Below, in pieces: positions 26,229 to 34,292 of a DNA stretch of 64,000 bases. Every line of letters starts with the position of its first letter. Positions within the stretch are counted from its first letter, which is position 1. The translations under genes and the position numbers were made by a program. The notes under the pieces are model-generated. The model was not told where the DNA came from, searched no databases, and was given only the letters and a program-made list of their open reading frames with translations. Source of the stretch: Polyangiaceae bacterium (GTDB lineage Bacteria; Myxococcota_A; Polyangia; Polyangiales; Polyangiaceae). The DNA is taken from positions 940,611 through 1,004,610 of the forward strand of contig JACKEA010000003.1 in assembly GCA_020633235.1 (NCBI GenBank), in the 5' to 3' direction.

Positions 26229-26657
26229 ATGAAGCGCATCGCCCTCGTCGTCTCGGTTCTGTTCGCGGTTGGCTCTTTCGGTTGCGGCAGCGACGACTCG
26301 AGCGGGTCCGGCGGTTCGAGCGGGTCCAGTGGCTCCGGCGGCTCCAGCGGTTCCACCGGCGGCAGCGCGGGGGCGGCAACGGGCGGCGCCGGCGGCAACG
26401 GCGGCGCGTCCGGCGGTGGTGCCGGCGGCGCGGGCAGCGGAGATTGCCCCACCTGCCTGGCCTGCGTGCAGAGCGCGTGCGGGACGGAGATCACCACCTG
26501 CGAAGCCGACACGGAGTGCAAGGCGATCTACGACTGCGTCAAGGCGTGCGGCCAGAAGACGCCGGATCAGTGCATCGCCGACCATCAAGGCGGCGTCACC
26601 ATCTGGGCCGGCGTGTCCCAGTGTTTGAACGACAATTGCCTCTCCAGTTGCCAGTAG
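26229..26657 (+). CDS. Small Ser/Gly-rich lipoprotein with Cys-rich end
   Basis: 142 residues. Lipoprotein signal ending in GSFGC (Cys19), then a flexible Ser/Gly/Ala linker of about 50 residues (repeats of GSGGSSGSS type). The folded end of about 70 residues holds ten cysteines in CPTCLACVQSACG, TCEADTECKAIYDCVKACG and CLNDNCLSSC, probably five disulfides. This layout is common for surface lipoproteins of Sorangium-type bacteria, whose roles are unknown. It is followed 46 bp later by the glyoxalase gene. Confidence 0.8.
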   Translation: MKRIALVVSVLFAVGSFGCGSDDSSGSGGSSGSSGSGGSSGSTGGSAGAATGGAGGNGGASGGGAGGAGSGDCPTCLACVQSACGTEITTCEADTECKAIYDCVKACGQKTPDQCIADHQGGVTIWAGVSQCLNDNCLSSCQ

Positions 26658-26703
26658 CCCGAGGCGGTTCCGAACCGGGCCGGCCTGCTCTACATTGGGC
26701 GCC

Positions 26704-27129
26704 ATGCGCTACCTGCACACCATGGTCCGCGTGCAAGACTTGGACGCGGCTCTCGACTTCTTTTGCAACAAGCTGGGCCTGAAAGAGGCGCGGCGCACGG
26801 AGCACGAACAGGGGCGCTTCACCCTGGTGTACCTGGAGACCGGCGCAGCGGGGGACTCGGCGCAGATCGAGCTCACGTACAACTGGGATCAGAAAGAGCC
26901 CTACGGCGGCGGTCGCAATTTCGGCCACGTCGCCTTCGCCGTCGACGACATCTACGCCCTTTGCGAGAAGCTCCAGGCGAGCGGCGTCACCATCCTGCGG
27001 CCGCCGCGGGACGGGCGCATGGCCTTCGTCCGTTCTCCGGATCAGATCTCCGTAGAGCTCCTGCAAGCCGGCGCCGCGCTCCCGCCCAAGGAGCCGTGGG
27101 CCAGCATGCCCAGCACCGGCGAGTGGTGA
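26704..27129 (+). CDS. gloA: Glyoxalase I (lactoylglutathione lyase)
   Basis: 141 residues of the vicinal oxygen chelate fold. It converts the methylglyoxal-glutathione adduct into lactoylglutathione, detoxifying methylglyoxal. All four metal ligands are present: His5 (RYLHTM), Glu56 (QIELTYN), His75 (NFGHVAF) and Glu118 (SVELLQ). The family signature LTYNWDQKEPYGGGRNFGH is clear, and the length is typical of the Ni-dependent bacterial enzyme. ATG 26704 is preferred; an ATG at 26695 adds three residues. The gene ends just before the tRNA-repeat region. Confidence 0.94.
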   Translation: MRYLHTMVRVQDLDAALDFFCNKLGLKEARRTEHEQGRFTLVYLETGAAGDSAQIELTYNWDQKEPYGGGRNFGHVAFAVDDIYALCEKLQASGVTILRPPRDGRMAFVRSPDQISVELLQAGAALPPKEPWASMPSTGEW

Positions 27130-27130
27130 A

Positions 27131-27163
27131 CCGACGGGGTTCGCGCCGCAGCGACATCATGAG
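27131..27163 (-). repeat. Stop-proximal intergenic repeat, copy E
   Basis: Begins 2 bp after the glyoxalase stop. On the minus strand it reads CATGATGTCGCTGCGGCGCG and then AACCCCG, a shorter version of copies B and D (about 5 bases missing in the GTTTGTC part). Confidence 0.4.
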
Positions 27164-27167
27164 GCAC

Positions 27168-27356
27168 TGGCACGCCCGGCAGGATTCGAGCCGGCGGTCC
27201 CAGGGGCGCCGCTGGACTCCATCTGATCTGCTGGGACGATGCACGACTCGCAGGAGGCCGCGAGCACGGGCCCGAAGGGCCCGCGCGCAGCGAACCGATC
27301 AACCGATCGCATGCCTACTGGTCCTCTAGCTCCGTGGCCGTCTTTCGCCGTTTCTG
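27168..27356 (-). repeat. 189-bp tandem repeat, unit 1, with tRNA-Arg 3' end
   Basis: The unit opens (on the plus strand) with 22 bases identical to the last 22 of the tRNA-Arg gene at 27546, including the encoded CCA. The other 167 bp have no coding potential. It contains a GC hairpin, CGGGCCC-GAA-GGGCCCG at 27267-27283, and a direct octamer repeat AACCGATC twice at 27293-27308. It differs from unit 2 at only about three positions. The gap between the glyoxalase gene and the tRNA, 27130-27545, holds nothing else except repeat copy E. Confidence 0.9.
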
Positions 27357-27545
27357 TGGCACGCCCGGCAGGATTCGAGCCGGCGGTCCCAGGGGCGCCG
27401 CTGGACTCCATCTGATCTGCTGGGACGATGCACGCCTTGCAGGAGGCCGCGAGCACGGGCCCGAAGGGCCCGCGCGCAGCGAACCGATCAACCGATCGCA
27501 TGCCTACTGGTCCTCTAGCTCCGTGACCGTCTTTCGCCGTTTCTG
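27357..27545 (-). repeat. 189-bp tandem repeat, unit 2, adjoining tRNA-Arg
   Basis: Exactly 189 bp after unit 1 and ending at the base before the CCA end of the tRNA. It opens with the same 22-base tRNA 3' segment and carries the same hairpin (27456-27472). Differences from unit 1: two bases near 27435 and one in the CCGTGRCCG segment near the right end. With the tRNA itself, this makes three tandem copies of the tRNA tail at a strict 189-bp period. Confidence 0.9.
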
Positions 27546-27621
27546 TGGCACGCCCGGCAGGATTCGAACCTGCGACCAGTGGATTAGAAATCCACCGCTC
27601 TATCCACTGAGCTACGGGCGC
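27546..27621 (-). tRNA. tRNA-Arg (anticodon TCT)
   Basis: Read on the minus strand, the acceptor GCGCCCG pairs with CGGGCGT, followed by discriminator G and an encoded CCA (27548-27546). The D arm has AGCTCAGTGGATAGAGC. The anticodon arm is GTGGA-TTTCTAA-TCCAC with TCT, decoding AGA. The T arm is GCAGG-TTCGAAT-CCTGC. All stems pair. The gene is single and read away from the SDR gene; directly 3' of it lie the two 189-bp repeats. Confidence 0.97.
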
Positions 27622-27665
27622 AAAGGACGCAGTCGGAGCGATTGGTCCTCGGCCCGGGGCCCCTG

Positions 27666-28496
27666 TCAAGCGCCGGCGGGCGCGCGGAACGGGGCCACCA
27701 GCTCCTCGCTCCGGGCGGCGAGACGCTGCCGCGCGCTGGCGTCGTAGGCGGCGGGGTTGGCCCGGGCGGGGGCCTGGACGTCGTAATACTGGCCGGATTT
27801 CTCGCCGGAAAGCGCGCGCTCCACGGCGGAAACGATGGCGTCACGACCGATGCTGGCGGGACCGTGGGGCTCGATGCCAATGCCGCGCACCATGTTGGTG
27901 TCGAGCAGCGTGCCCGGATGCAGCACCGTCACCACGCGATCGGGATGCGCTGCTGCCAGGTCGAAGGAGCTCATCACCAGCGCGAGCTTGCTGCGCCGAT
28001 AGGCGACGATCCCGGAGTAGCCGCGCTCCGTCATCAGGTCGTCGAAGTCCAGCGGCTCTTGGCCGATGGACGCCACGTTCACGATCGCGCGGCGCGGGAT
28101 TCCGGCGCGGAGCAGGTCCGTGGTCAACAAGTACGGCGCGAGGTAGTTCACGGCGAGGCGTAGCTCGAAGCCGTCTTCTGAGGTTTCCCGCTGCGTGCGA
28201 TCGTGTCCGAAACCCACGCCGGCGTTGTTCACCAGCACGTCGAGGTTCGGCACGCGCTTCTCGATCTCTTCGGCCAGACGCTTCGTCTGGGCCAGGGAGG
28301 AGAGATCCGCGAGCAGCCCCTCCGCGCGGATGCCGGCCTTGCGGAGCTCTCCCACGCTGCGCTCGACCTTGTCGGCGCTGCGCCCATGGGCGAACACGTG
28401 CGCACCACGGCGGCCGAGCTCCTCCACGGCCAGCCGCCCGATGCCGTCCGTGGCCCCCATCAGCACGATGGAAACTCCCGAGAGATCTTGGTTCAT
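27666..28496 (-). CDS. Short-chain dehydrogenase/reductase
   Basis: 276 residues of the SDR superfamily, NAD(P)-dependent. The nucleotide motif GATDGIG is at 14-20 and NNAG at 90-93. The catalytic residues are Ser143, Tyr166 and Lys170 (YRRSK). The sequence around LDVLVNNAGVGFG and the C-terminal HPGTLLDTNMV is closest to the retinol dehydrogenase/WWOX-like branch, which acts on lipophilic alcohols or ketones; the substrate cannot be fixed. The ATG start at 28496 lies inside repeat copy C. It is divergent from the Cys-rich lipoprotein gene. Confidence 0.92.
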   Translation of the reverse strand: MNQDLSGVSIVLMGATDGIGRLAVEELGRRGAHVFAHGRSADKVERSVGELRKAGIRAEGLLADLSSLAQTKRLAEEIEKRVPNLDVLVNNAGVGFGHDRTQRETSEDGFELRLAVNYLAPYLLTTDLLRAGIPRRAIVNVASIGQEPLDFDDLMTERGYSGIVAYRRSKLALVMSSFDLAAAHPDRVVTVLHPGTLLDTNMVRGIGIEPHGPASIGRDAIVSAVERALSGEKSGQYYDVQAPARANPAAYDASARQRLAARSEELVAPFRAPAGA

Positions 28497-28528
28497 GGGT
28501 TTGTTTGTGCGGCGCGATGCCGTCACGG
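28493..28528 (+). repeat. Intergenic repeat, copy C
   Basis: Reads TCATGGGTTTGTT, then TGTGCGGCGCGATGCCG. Unlike the other copies it lies at gene starts (between the divergent SDR and lipoprotein genes) and not after a stop codon. The match is the weakest of the set, so it may be chance. Confidence 0.25.
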
Positions 28529-28576
28529 CAAGCCTCCGGTGCAGCGGGGCGGCGACTTTGCTACACCACGGTCGCA

Positions 28577-29521
28577 ATGACGCGGCGGGGAAACGGCAGA
28601 TCCGGTGCGGCGGGGCTCGTCGCCTTGGCCATCGTCGCCGTAGCGTGCGCCCGCGAGCGCACTGCCGCACCCCCGCCGGCTGCACCCGGGCCCGGACCCG
28701 CGCTGACGCCGGCGCCCTCCACGTCGCGGGCGCCCTCCGTCGCGCCCACCCACAGCGGCACGGATGCGTGGGCCGCGACCTGCGCGGCCGCGTCGAGCTG
28801 CGGCGTGTGCATGAATCGGCCGCCCTGTACCTGGTGCGCCGGCGACGAACGTTGCGTGAGCCCCGACGGCGCGTGCACGTCCAAGCGCTTGGCGGACGGC
28901 GCGGCGTGCATGACGGCACCTCTGGCGCTGGAACAGGAGCGGCACCCGGAGCTCGCCTCCGGGCTGCGCCCCTATCAGCTCGTGCGTGAGAGCAAGACGC
29001 TGTCCGCCGCGTCCTTTCGCCAAGAGCGCTTCTTCATCAACGACGGCGACTGCTTCGCGATCCTCACGGAGAGCAGCGCGCCCCTCCGGCTTCACTACGC
29101 CATCGCGGAGCGGGGCACCCCCGATCCGACGAGCAAGAAGCCTCCGCCAGAGCCGGGAACGGGCAAGGCCGGAAAGGACGCAGAGCTGTCTCCGGAGTTC
29201 TGCCCCTACGAGCCCGTGTATCTGGTGGTCACCTCGCTGTCACCCTCCGCGAGCGCAGTGGGCGAGGTGCGCTTGCATCTCTTGCGACGCCCGCATCCGG
29301 ATCCTGCGCGGCTCGAGCGCGAACGGCCGCCGCGTCCCACCGGAGGCAACTGCTCGAGCTACGAGTGCGGCGAAGATTGCACCAGTGAGCTAAACGCCTG
29401 CAACCTCGACTGCTTCCGCTACGGCCGCCACGAGATGGGCAGCGAGAGTCTGTGCAAGGCGGGCTGCAATCAGGCCCATCGCAGCTGCGAGCGCAGCTGC
29501 CGCATCCCCTGCCCGCGTTAG
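28577..29521 (+). CDS. Cys-rich lipoprotein with PSI-like module
   Basis: 314 residues. Basic N-terminus, hydrophobic core and lipobox VAVAC (Cys24), then a Pro/Ala linker. At about 65-110 there is a small Cys-rich module, CAAASSCGVCMNRPPCTWCA with CVSPDGACTSK, which resembles a plexin/semaphorin/integrin (PSI) fold. A beta-rich middle domain follows, with YEPVYLVVTSLSPSASAVGEV. The C-terminal tail has eleven cysteines (CSSYECGEDCTSELNACNLD and on). It is exposed at the cell surface or in the periplasm; function unknown. The TAG stop overlaps the TAA stop of the convergent kinase gene (TTAG, 29518-29521). Confidence 0.75.
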   Translation: MTRRGNGRSGAAGLVALAIVAVACARERTAAPPPAAPGPGPALTPAPSTSRAPSVAPTHSGTDAWAATCAAASSCGVCMNRPPCTWCAGDERCVSPDGACTSKRLADGAACMTAPLALEQERHPELASGLRPYQLVRESKTLSAASFRQERFFINDGDCFAILTESSAPLRLHYAIAERGTPDPTSKKPPPEPGTGKAGKDAELSPEFCPYEPVYLVVTSLSPSASAVGEVRLHLLRRPHPDPARLERERPPRPTGGNCSSYECGEDCTSELNACNLDCFRYGRHEMGSESLCKAGCNQAHRSCERSCRIPCPR

Positions 29522-31452
29522 ACGCGAGATTCCGGCGGCAGCTCCCCTTCGCGCTCCTGCTGCTTCTTGTGCAGGTGGATGGCGAGGGCCACCAGCGGCA
29601 CCGTGGCGGTGGACGCGAAGCCGAACACGATGGCGGACCAGCTCGGGTGGATCAGGCACAGCGCGGAGCTCGCGACCATGACCACGCACAGCGGCCACAG
29701 GCCCCGCAGCATCACGATGGTGGCCGCCGCGGAGACCAAGCACAGCACCAGCGAGTCCAGGGCGAAGATGTAGGGCGTGGGCAGCGCCAGCGCACCCCCG
29801 AAAAAGCGCGTGAACACCACGGACACGCCGGAGAGGAGCATCAAACCGACGAGCCGGCGATTGAAGGCGTTCTGCATCAGCTGTTTCCGCCACACACCCA
29901 CCGCGGCCAGCATCACGAGCACCAACACCAGAGCTAGAGACAGAAGCGTCTGCACCTTGAGGCGTGACGGATGCGGCTGCATCAGGGCGAAGGCCGCCAT
30001 GGCACCGGAGGCGCCGAGCAACGCGGCCAGGGCGCGCGACCGTTGCTTGCCGGCCACGCGCACGTCCATGTCGTTCGCCATCTCGCGAAGCCGCTTCTCT
30101 TCCAGCTGCTGGCGCGCCTTCTTCTTCTTTTCGGCGGCGACCCGCGCGGCGAGCTCGGGCGACGGCGGGTCGAGCTCCTTCACCAGCGTCTCGGCGGTTT
30201 CCGCGTGGCCCTGACGCAGCTCCAGATCCGCCAGCGCGCACAGCACACGGTGCAAGCCGGCGCGCGCCGCGTCGTTCTCCGGCCACTCCGAGAGCGCCTG
30301 GGTGAAACCGAAGCGGCTCTCCGTCGCGAGCTGATACGCCCGGGCCAGATCTCCCGGAGGTTCCGCCGCAGGCGCGCCGGCCAACAGCTCGAGCAGCGCG
30401 CTCAGCCGCTCCCCCGCGCTCTCCGCCAGCGCGATGGACCCGCGGTGACCGAGGAAATCCGCCAGAGCCTGACGCAGCGCCAAGGCGGACTCGGGGCGCG
30501 CTTCGGGATCCCGCGCCATGGACCTGCGACAGAGCTCCGCGAGCTCCTTGGGCACGGCGTCCGTGTACTCCGGCGTATCGGAGCAGAACGCCGACAGCAG
30601 CACGTCCTGCAGACTCTCGCCGAAGTGTCGGAACTGCCCGGTGAGGATCTCGTGCAGCGTGGCACCCAGCAAGTACACGTCGGTCTGCGGCGACACGGCG
30701 CGCCCCGCCACCATCTCCGGCGCCATGTACGCCGGCGTGCCCACCAGGCCGGTTCGCTCCGACGCGTCGTCCAGGCGCAGGGCAATGCCCCAGTCCACCA
30801 GGTACACCTCGCCGAAATCCCCCAACATCACGTTCTCGGGTTTGATGTCGCGATGCACCACGCCGCGGGTGTGGGCGAAGTGCACCGCTTGGCACACCTG
30901 CATCAAGATCTCCAAGTGCGCGACCATGCGATCCTCGCCGCGGGCGCTCCACGCGGGGTGCGCGGCGTCGTGCAGCAACGCGCGCCACTCCACGCCTTCG
31001 ACGCGCTTCATGACCAGCACCGGGCGCCCGCGATCGTCGAGGCCGAGGGCGTGCACGGGCACGATGCCAGGGTGCTCGAGCGCACCGGTCACCACCGCTT
31101 CCCGCAAGATGGCCGCCGCGGCGCTCGCCGTAGCGCGCTCCTTGACGGTCTTCACGGCCACCTCGCGCCGGAGCGAGTGCTGTCGCGCGGCGTGCACCCG
31201 TCCCATGCCGCCCTCGCCCAGCACGCCGCGCACTTCCAGATCCGTTCGGCTCACGGCCGCGGGCGTCGGGGCGCCCTCGGCGTCCGCATCACTGAAGGAG
31301 AGGGAGATGCGCGGCAGCTCCTCCGCCACCGGGCGTGTCCAGGCCGCGGGCTCCGGCGTGATGGTGGCATCGACGGCCACGGCGGTCTCCGCCAGCGCCA
31401 GCTCCTGCCAGCGCTGGTCGAAGGTCTGCCGAAGCTCGACGGTGCCGGCCAC
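29518..31452 (-). CDS. Membrane Ser/Thr protein kinase with DWG motif
   Basis: 644 residues from a GTG (31452) just 2 bp after the stop of the preceding beta-helix gene. The kinase domain is about 73-345: GEGGMGRV 79-86, Lys101, HRDIKPEN from 200, and DWG 220-222 in place of DFG, then GTPAYMAPE. A helical region with a charged coiled coil (VAAEKKKKARQQLEEKRLRE) leads to about six or seven transmembrane helices at the C-terminus. It thus has a cytosolic catalytic part and a polytopic anchor that may sense membrane state. It is similar in its N-terminal arm and DWG motif to the kinase at 49307. Confidence 0.9.
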   Translation of the reverse strand: MAGTVELRQTFDQRWQELALAETAVAVDATITPEPAAWTRPVAEELPRISLSFSDADAEGAPTPAAVSRTDLEVRGVLGEGGMGRVHAARQHSLRREVAVKTVKERATASAAAAILREAVVTGALEHPGIVPVHALGLDDRGRPVLVMKRVEGVEWRALLHDAAHPAWSARGEDRMVAHLEILMQVCQAVHFAHTRGVVHRDIKPENVMLGDFGEVYLVDWGIALRLDDASERTGLVGTPAYMAPEMVAGRAVSPQTDVYLLGATLHEILTGQFRHFGESLQDVLLSAFCSDTPEYTDAVPKELAELCRRSMARDPEARPESALALRQALADFLGHRGSIALAESAGERLSALLELLAGAPAAEPPGDLARAYQLATESRFGFTQALSEWPENDAARAGLHRVLCALADLELRQGHAETAETLVKELDPPSPELAARVAAEKKKKARQQLEEKRLREMANDMDVRVAGKQRSRALAALLGASGAMAAFALMQPHPSRLKVQTLLSLALVLVLVMLAAVGVWRKQLMQNAFNRRLVGLMLLSGVSVVFTRFFGGALALPTPYIFALDSLVLCLVSAAATIVMLRGLWPLCVVMVASSALCLIHPSWSAIVFGFASTATVPLVALAIHLHKKQQEREGELPPESRV

Positions 31453-31454
31453 GA

Positions 31455-33089
31455 TTAGCGACGCCGACGCCGCGCGATCAGGAGGCCGAGAGCGAAGAGC
31501 GCGATGGATCCGGCGCCGCCATTGGAGCGTGACGCGAGGCGACAGCCGCAACCGGAGTCGTCTCCCGAGTCCGGACTGGCGGAGCTACCGCCACCGCCGC
31601 TGCTGCCGGCGCCTCCGCCGGTGCCGCTGCCCCCAGAGCCGGAGACGCCGCCGTCCGTAGCGATGCCGCCGCCGGTGCCCGCGCTGCCCGCACCGCCGTC
31701 GATCACCACGCTGCCGTCGTGCCACTCGTAGGCGCCCAGATCGATGCCCGCGCCTTGTGGCCGGGGCACGCCTTCGATGTCCGTCGCCGGCGCCTGGTCC
31801 TGAGAGCCCTGGTCGATGGCCGGCGAGTCGTCCAACAGGTGCACGTCGTAAGCTGCGGCGTTCACGAACAACGTGGAAGCGTCCTTGATCAACATGTTGT
31901 GATCTTCAGTCACCCCACTGCTTGCCAGGTTCAGATCGGTGGTGAGGTTGTTGCGCACCAGACAGCCCTCGGGAGGCGTGCCGTCCTTGTGGTCGTCGAT
32001 GCTGATCCACGGTGGCCCGGGCGTCTCCGTGTTGGGATCCAGCACCGTGTTGTTCACCACCCGCACGTTCTTGGCGCCCAAGAACGTGATGCCGTGCCAG
32101 TGATCCGTGATGATCACGTTGTTTTCCACCACCCAATCCGTGTAGGTCCCGTCGAAGCAGCCAATACCTTGCAGGGTGCCGCGGAACTTCTGGTTCGGAT
32201 CCTCGTAGTTGATGATCACGTTCCCGCGCAGCACGATGCCCTTCACCTCACCGGTGCCCACTGCGTCGTTTGCGCCGACGGACCAGGACTGGAAGCCGTC
32301 ATCGTGGTTCGCGTTCACGTCGGAGCAGTTCTTCACCGTGTTGTACTGGAACACGGTGTTGTCGCCCAGGCCGCGCATGCCGTCGCCCGCAAAGGAATCC
32401 ACCACGTTGCCTTCCACCAGCGAGTTCTTGGCGCCCACGCTGAGGCCGAAGTTCACGTTCTTCAGCATGTTCTTGCGCAGGGTGATGTTATCGCCGTCCG
32501 CGGAGATGCCGTTGGCGCTGAGCGTGTCCCAGTCGCTCATGGTCCAAGCGGACACGTCCTCCTTGGACATCAGCGTGCAGCCCTCCACCGTGATGTCGGA
32601 GACCGGCCCCTGATAGCCGTGGGAGTCCAGATCCAGGATGGTCGAGGGATCGTAGGTCGGCGCGTACTCCGGGCTCAGCGAAAGCCCCACGACCTTCCAG
32701 CTCTTGCTGGCGCGAATCAAGAGGTGGCTGAGCTTCGGCGTCTCCCCCGGCGCCGCCGCGATCGTGATGTCGGAAGCGTTGTAGTAGCCGGTGATGTCCA
32801 CGTCGCCGTGGTAGCCGCTCATGAGCCAGATGGTGTCGCCAGCCTTCACCGGAGCGCCGGCGTTCTTGGGCACCAAGCTCGCGCCCGCCGCGTAGGGCAA
32901 GCTCGCCCACTTCTGGCTCTCGATCAGGTTGGCGGCCACCACCTCGGCCAGGGTCTTCCACGGCTTGGCCTTGCTGCCGTCGTTCGACATGCTCCCGTTC
33001 TGGGGATCCACGTAGAAGTCGGCGGCCAAGGCGCGCGGCGAAAGCGCCAGCACCAGCAAGGCCGAGAGAGCGAAGATGAGCCGTCTCAT
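31455..33089 (-). CDS. Secreted right-handed beta-helix protein with MYXO-CTERM tail
   Basis: 544 residues. A Sec signal (RRLIFALSALLVLALSPRALA) precedes FYVDPQNGSMSNDGS, the usual opening of parallel beta-helix proteins. Residues about 60-440 hold coils such as GNVVDSFAGDGMRGLGDNTV and VRVVNNTVLDPNT, as in PbH1/polysaccharide lyase-type folds. A Gly/Ser linker leads to the sorting tail: GDDSGCGCR, a hydrophobic stretch and RRRRR. MYXO-CTERM proteins are processed by a rhomboid-type myxosortase and moved to the cell surface. Likely a surface polysaccharide-binding or degrading protein. The kinase gene follows after 2 bp. Confidence 0.88.
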   Translation of the reverse strand: MRRLIFALSALLVLALSPRALAADFYVDPQNGSMSNDGSKAKPWKTLAEVVAANLIESQKWASLPYAAGASLVPKNAGAPVKAGDTIWLMSGYHGDVDITGYYNASDITIAAAPGETPKLSHLLIRASKSWKVVGLSLSPEYAPTYDPSTILDLDSHGYQGPVSDITVEGCTLMSKEDVSAWTMSDWDTLSANGISADGDNITLRKNMLKNVNFGLSVGAKNSLVEGNVVDSFAGDGMRGLGDNTVFQYNTVKNCSDVNANHDDGFQSWSVGANDAVGTGEVKGIVLRGNVIINYEDPNQKFRGTLQGIGCFDGTYTDWVVENNVIITDHWHGITFLGAKNVRVVNNTVLDPNTETPGPPWISIDDHKDGTPPEGCLVRNNLTTDLNLASSGVTEDHNMLIKDASTLFVNAAAYDVHLLDDSPAIDQGSQDQAPATDIEGVPRPQGAGIDLGAYEWHDGSVVIDGGAGSAGTGGGIATDGGVSGSGGSGTGGGAGSSGGGGSSASPDSGDDSGCGCRLASRSNGGAGSIALFALGLLIARRRRR

Positions 33090-33133
33090 ACCGCCAGGGT
33101 ACACCCCGGCGGCGAGGGCGCGCCAGCCACGCG

Positions 33134-34108
33134 TCAGCTACACAAGTAGTGCTTCACCGGCTTGCCGTTGATGTCCGTGCCCCAGTAGAAATTGCAGCTC
33201 TGGGTCTCGCTGCAGCAGTTTCCGTCGCACACGTCGAAGGCGCAGCTGTTGCTGCTGCACTGACCCACACTGCAGCCGTGGTTGCCGTAACACAGCTTGC
33301 CGCAGCTGCCGCAGTTCGCGTGGTCCGACATCAGGTCGACGCATTCGTTGCCGCACAAGGTCTTGCCGGACGGGCAGCTCGCCTCGCACTTGCCGGCCTT
33401 GCAGCTGTAGGCGTTGCCGCCCACCGGAGGCGTGAGGGAAGAGCAGCTGTTGCCGCAACTGCCGCAGTTCTGGTTGTCCGTCGCGGTATACACGCACTTG
33501 TTGCCGCACAAGGTCGAGCCCGAGGGGCAACCGGTCTGACAGCTGCCGTTCACGCAGCTCACGGATCCACCGCCGGAAGGAGCCTGGCAGTACTTGCCGC
33601 AGGCGCCGCAGTTGTCGGGATCATTCTGGGTGTTGGTGCAGGCGCCGCCGCAGATGGTCTCGCCGGCGGTGATGCACTGCGCCTGACACTGTCCGCCCTG
33701 GCACACGGGTTTGGCGCCCGCCGCGGAGGTGGAGCAGGCGTAGCCACAGCTGCCGCAGTTGTTGGCGTCGGTCGCGAGATCCACACAGCCCTTCGGGCAC
33801 ACGGTGCACTCGCCGCCGCCGCTGCCACCGCTGCCACCGCTCGACGTCCCCGCCGCGCCGCCGCTCGGGCCGCCGCCGCCAATGCCTCCGCCTCCGGTGC
33901 CGCCTCCGGGATCCCCGCCGCTGCCGCCGCTCGGCAGCGCGCCCCCCGCGCCCACCGCGCCGCTCCCTCCGGAGCCGAAGTTGCCGAAGCCTCCCGTCGA
34001 CGTGCCGCCGTCGAGGTAGCCACCACCGCCGCCACCTCCTCCGCCGCTACAGCCGACGGCGAGCACGAGGAGCGACGAAACGGTGAGCTTGGACAGGGTG
34101 AGCTTCAT
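33134..34108 (-). CDS. Cys-repeat surface lipoprotein
   Basis: 324 residues. Lipobox LAVGC (Cys20), a Gly-rich linker of about 85 residues, then four repeats of the form C-V-D/T-x-x-x-D-x-x-N-C-G-x-C-G-x-x-C (CVDLATDANNCGSCGYAC, CTNTQNDPDNCGACGKYC, CVYTATDNQNCGSCGNSC, CVDLMSDHANCGSCGKLC). Each repeat is followed by a C-x-x-G-x-C segment, giving disulfide-locked modules. The protein ends in a separate Cys-rich block. This repeat is widespread in Sorangiineae surface proteins and is sometimes misnamed in databases. Function unknown, perhaps adhesion. It is divergent from the small-subunit/C45/GMC operon. Confidence 0.82.
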   Translation of the reverse strand: MKLTLSKLTVSSLLVLAVGCSGGGGGGGGGYLDGGTSTGGFGNFGSGGSGAVGAGGALPSGGSGGDPGGGTGGGGIGGGGPSGGAAGTSSGGSGGSGGGECTVCPKGCVDLATDANNCGSCGYACSTSAAGAKPVCQGGQCQAQCITAGETICGGACTNTQNDPDNCGACGKYCQAPSGGGSVSCVNGSCQTGCPSGSTLCGNKCVYTATDNQNCGSCGNSCSSLTPPVGGNAYSCKAGKCEASCPSGKTLCGNECVDLMSDHANCGSCGKLCYGNHGCSVGQCSSNSCAFDVCDGNCCSETQSCNFYWGTDINGKPVKHYLCS

Positions 34109-34145
34109 GGCGCGCGCCGCACCAAGCAACCGTCATGCCCACGTA

Positions 34146-34222
34146 GATCTCCGCAGATCCGAAGCTGGACCTGGGGCGTGCGCGCCGCGGTCGAGGGATC
34201 GCATCGTGGCGCCCGCGCCACG
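34146..34222. promoter_or_regulatory. Two inverted repeats upstream of the C45-GMC operon
   Basis: GATCT-CCGC-AGATC at 34146-34159 and CGTGGCG-CCCG-CGCCACG at 34205-34222 lie in the 184-bp divergent gap before the operon at 34293. The second can form a 7-bp GC hairpin in a leader RNA about 70 bases before the start codon. Both are seen directly; regulation is inferred. Confidence 0.3.
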
Positions 34223-34292
34223 GCGTCGCACGCCTGCCCGTGACGGCTTCCTGACGCGTTCGCGGCCCCGGGCCGTGGTAAGAGGCCAGCTC

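Noticed and set aside
27168..27545. CRISPR array or prophage attachment region at the tRNA
   Set aside because: The repeats are 189 bp and contiguous with no spacers, and no cas, integrase or phage gene lies nearby. An att-type origin is kept only as one hypothesis.
27157..27669. Minus-strand open frame with repeated segments such as SNPAGRATETAKDG
   Set aside because: It reads straight through the tRNA-Arg gene and both 189-bp repeats. The protein repeats are only the translated DNA repeats, and VAQWIERW-type sequence is a known false translation of tRNA genes.
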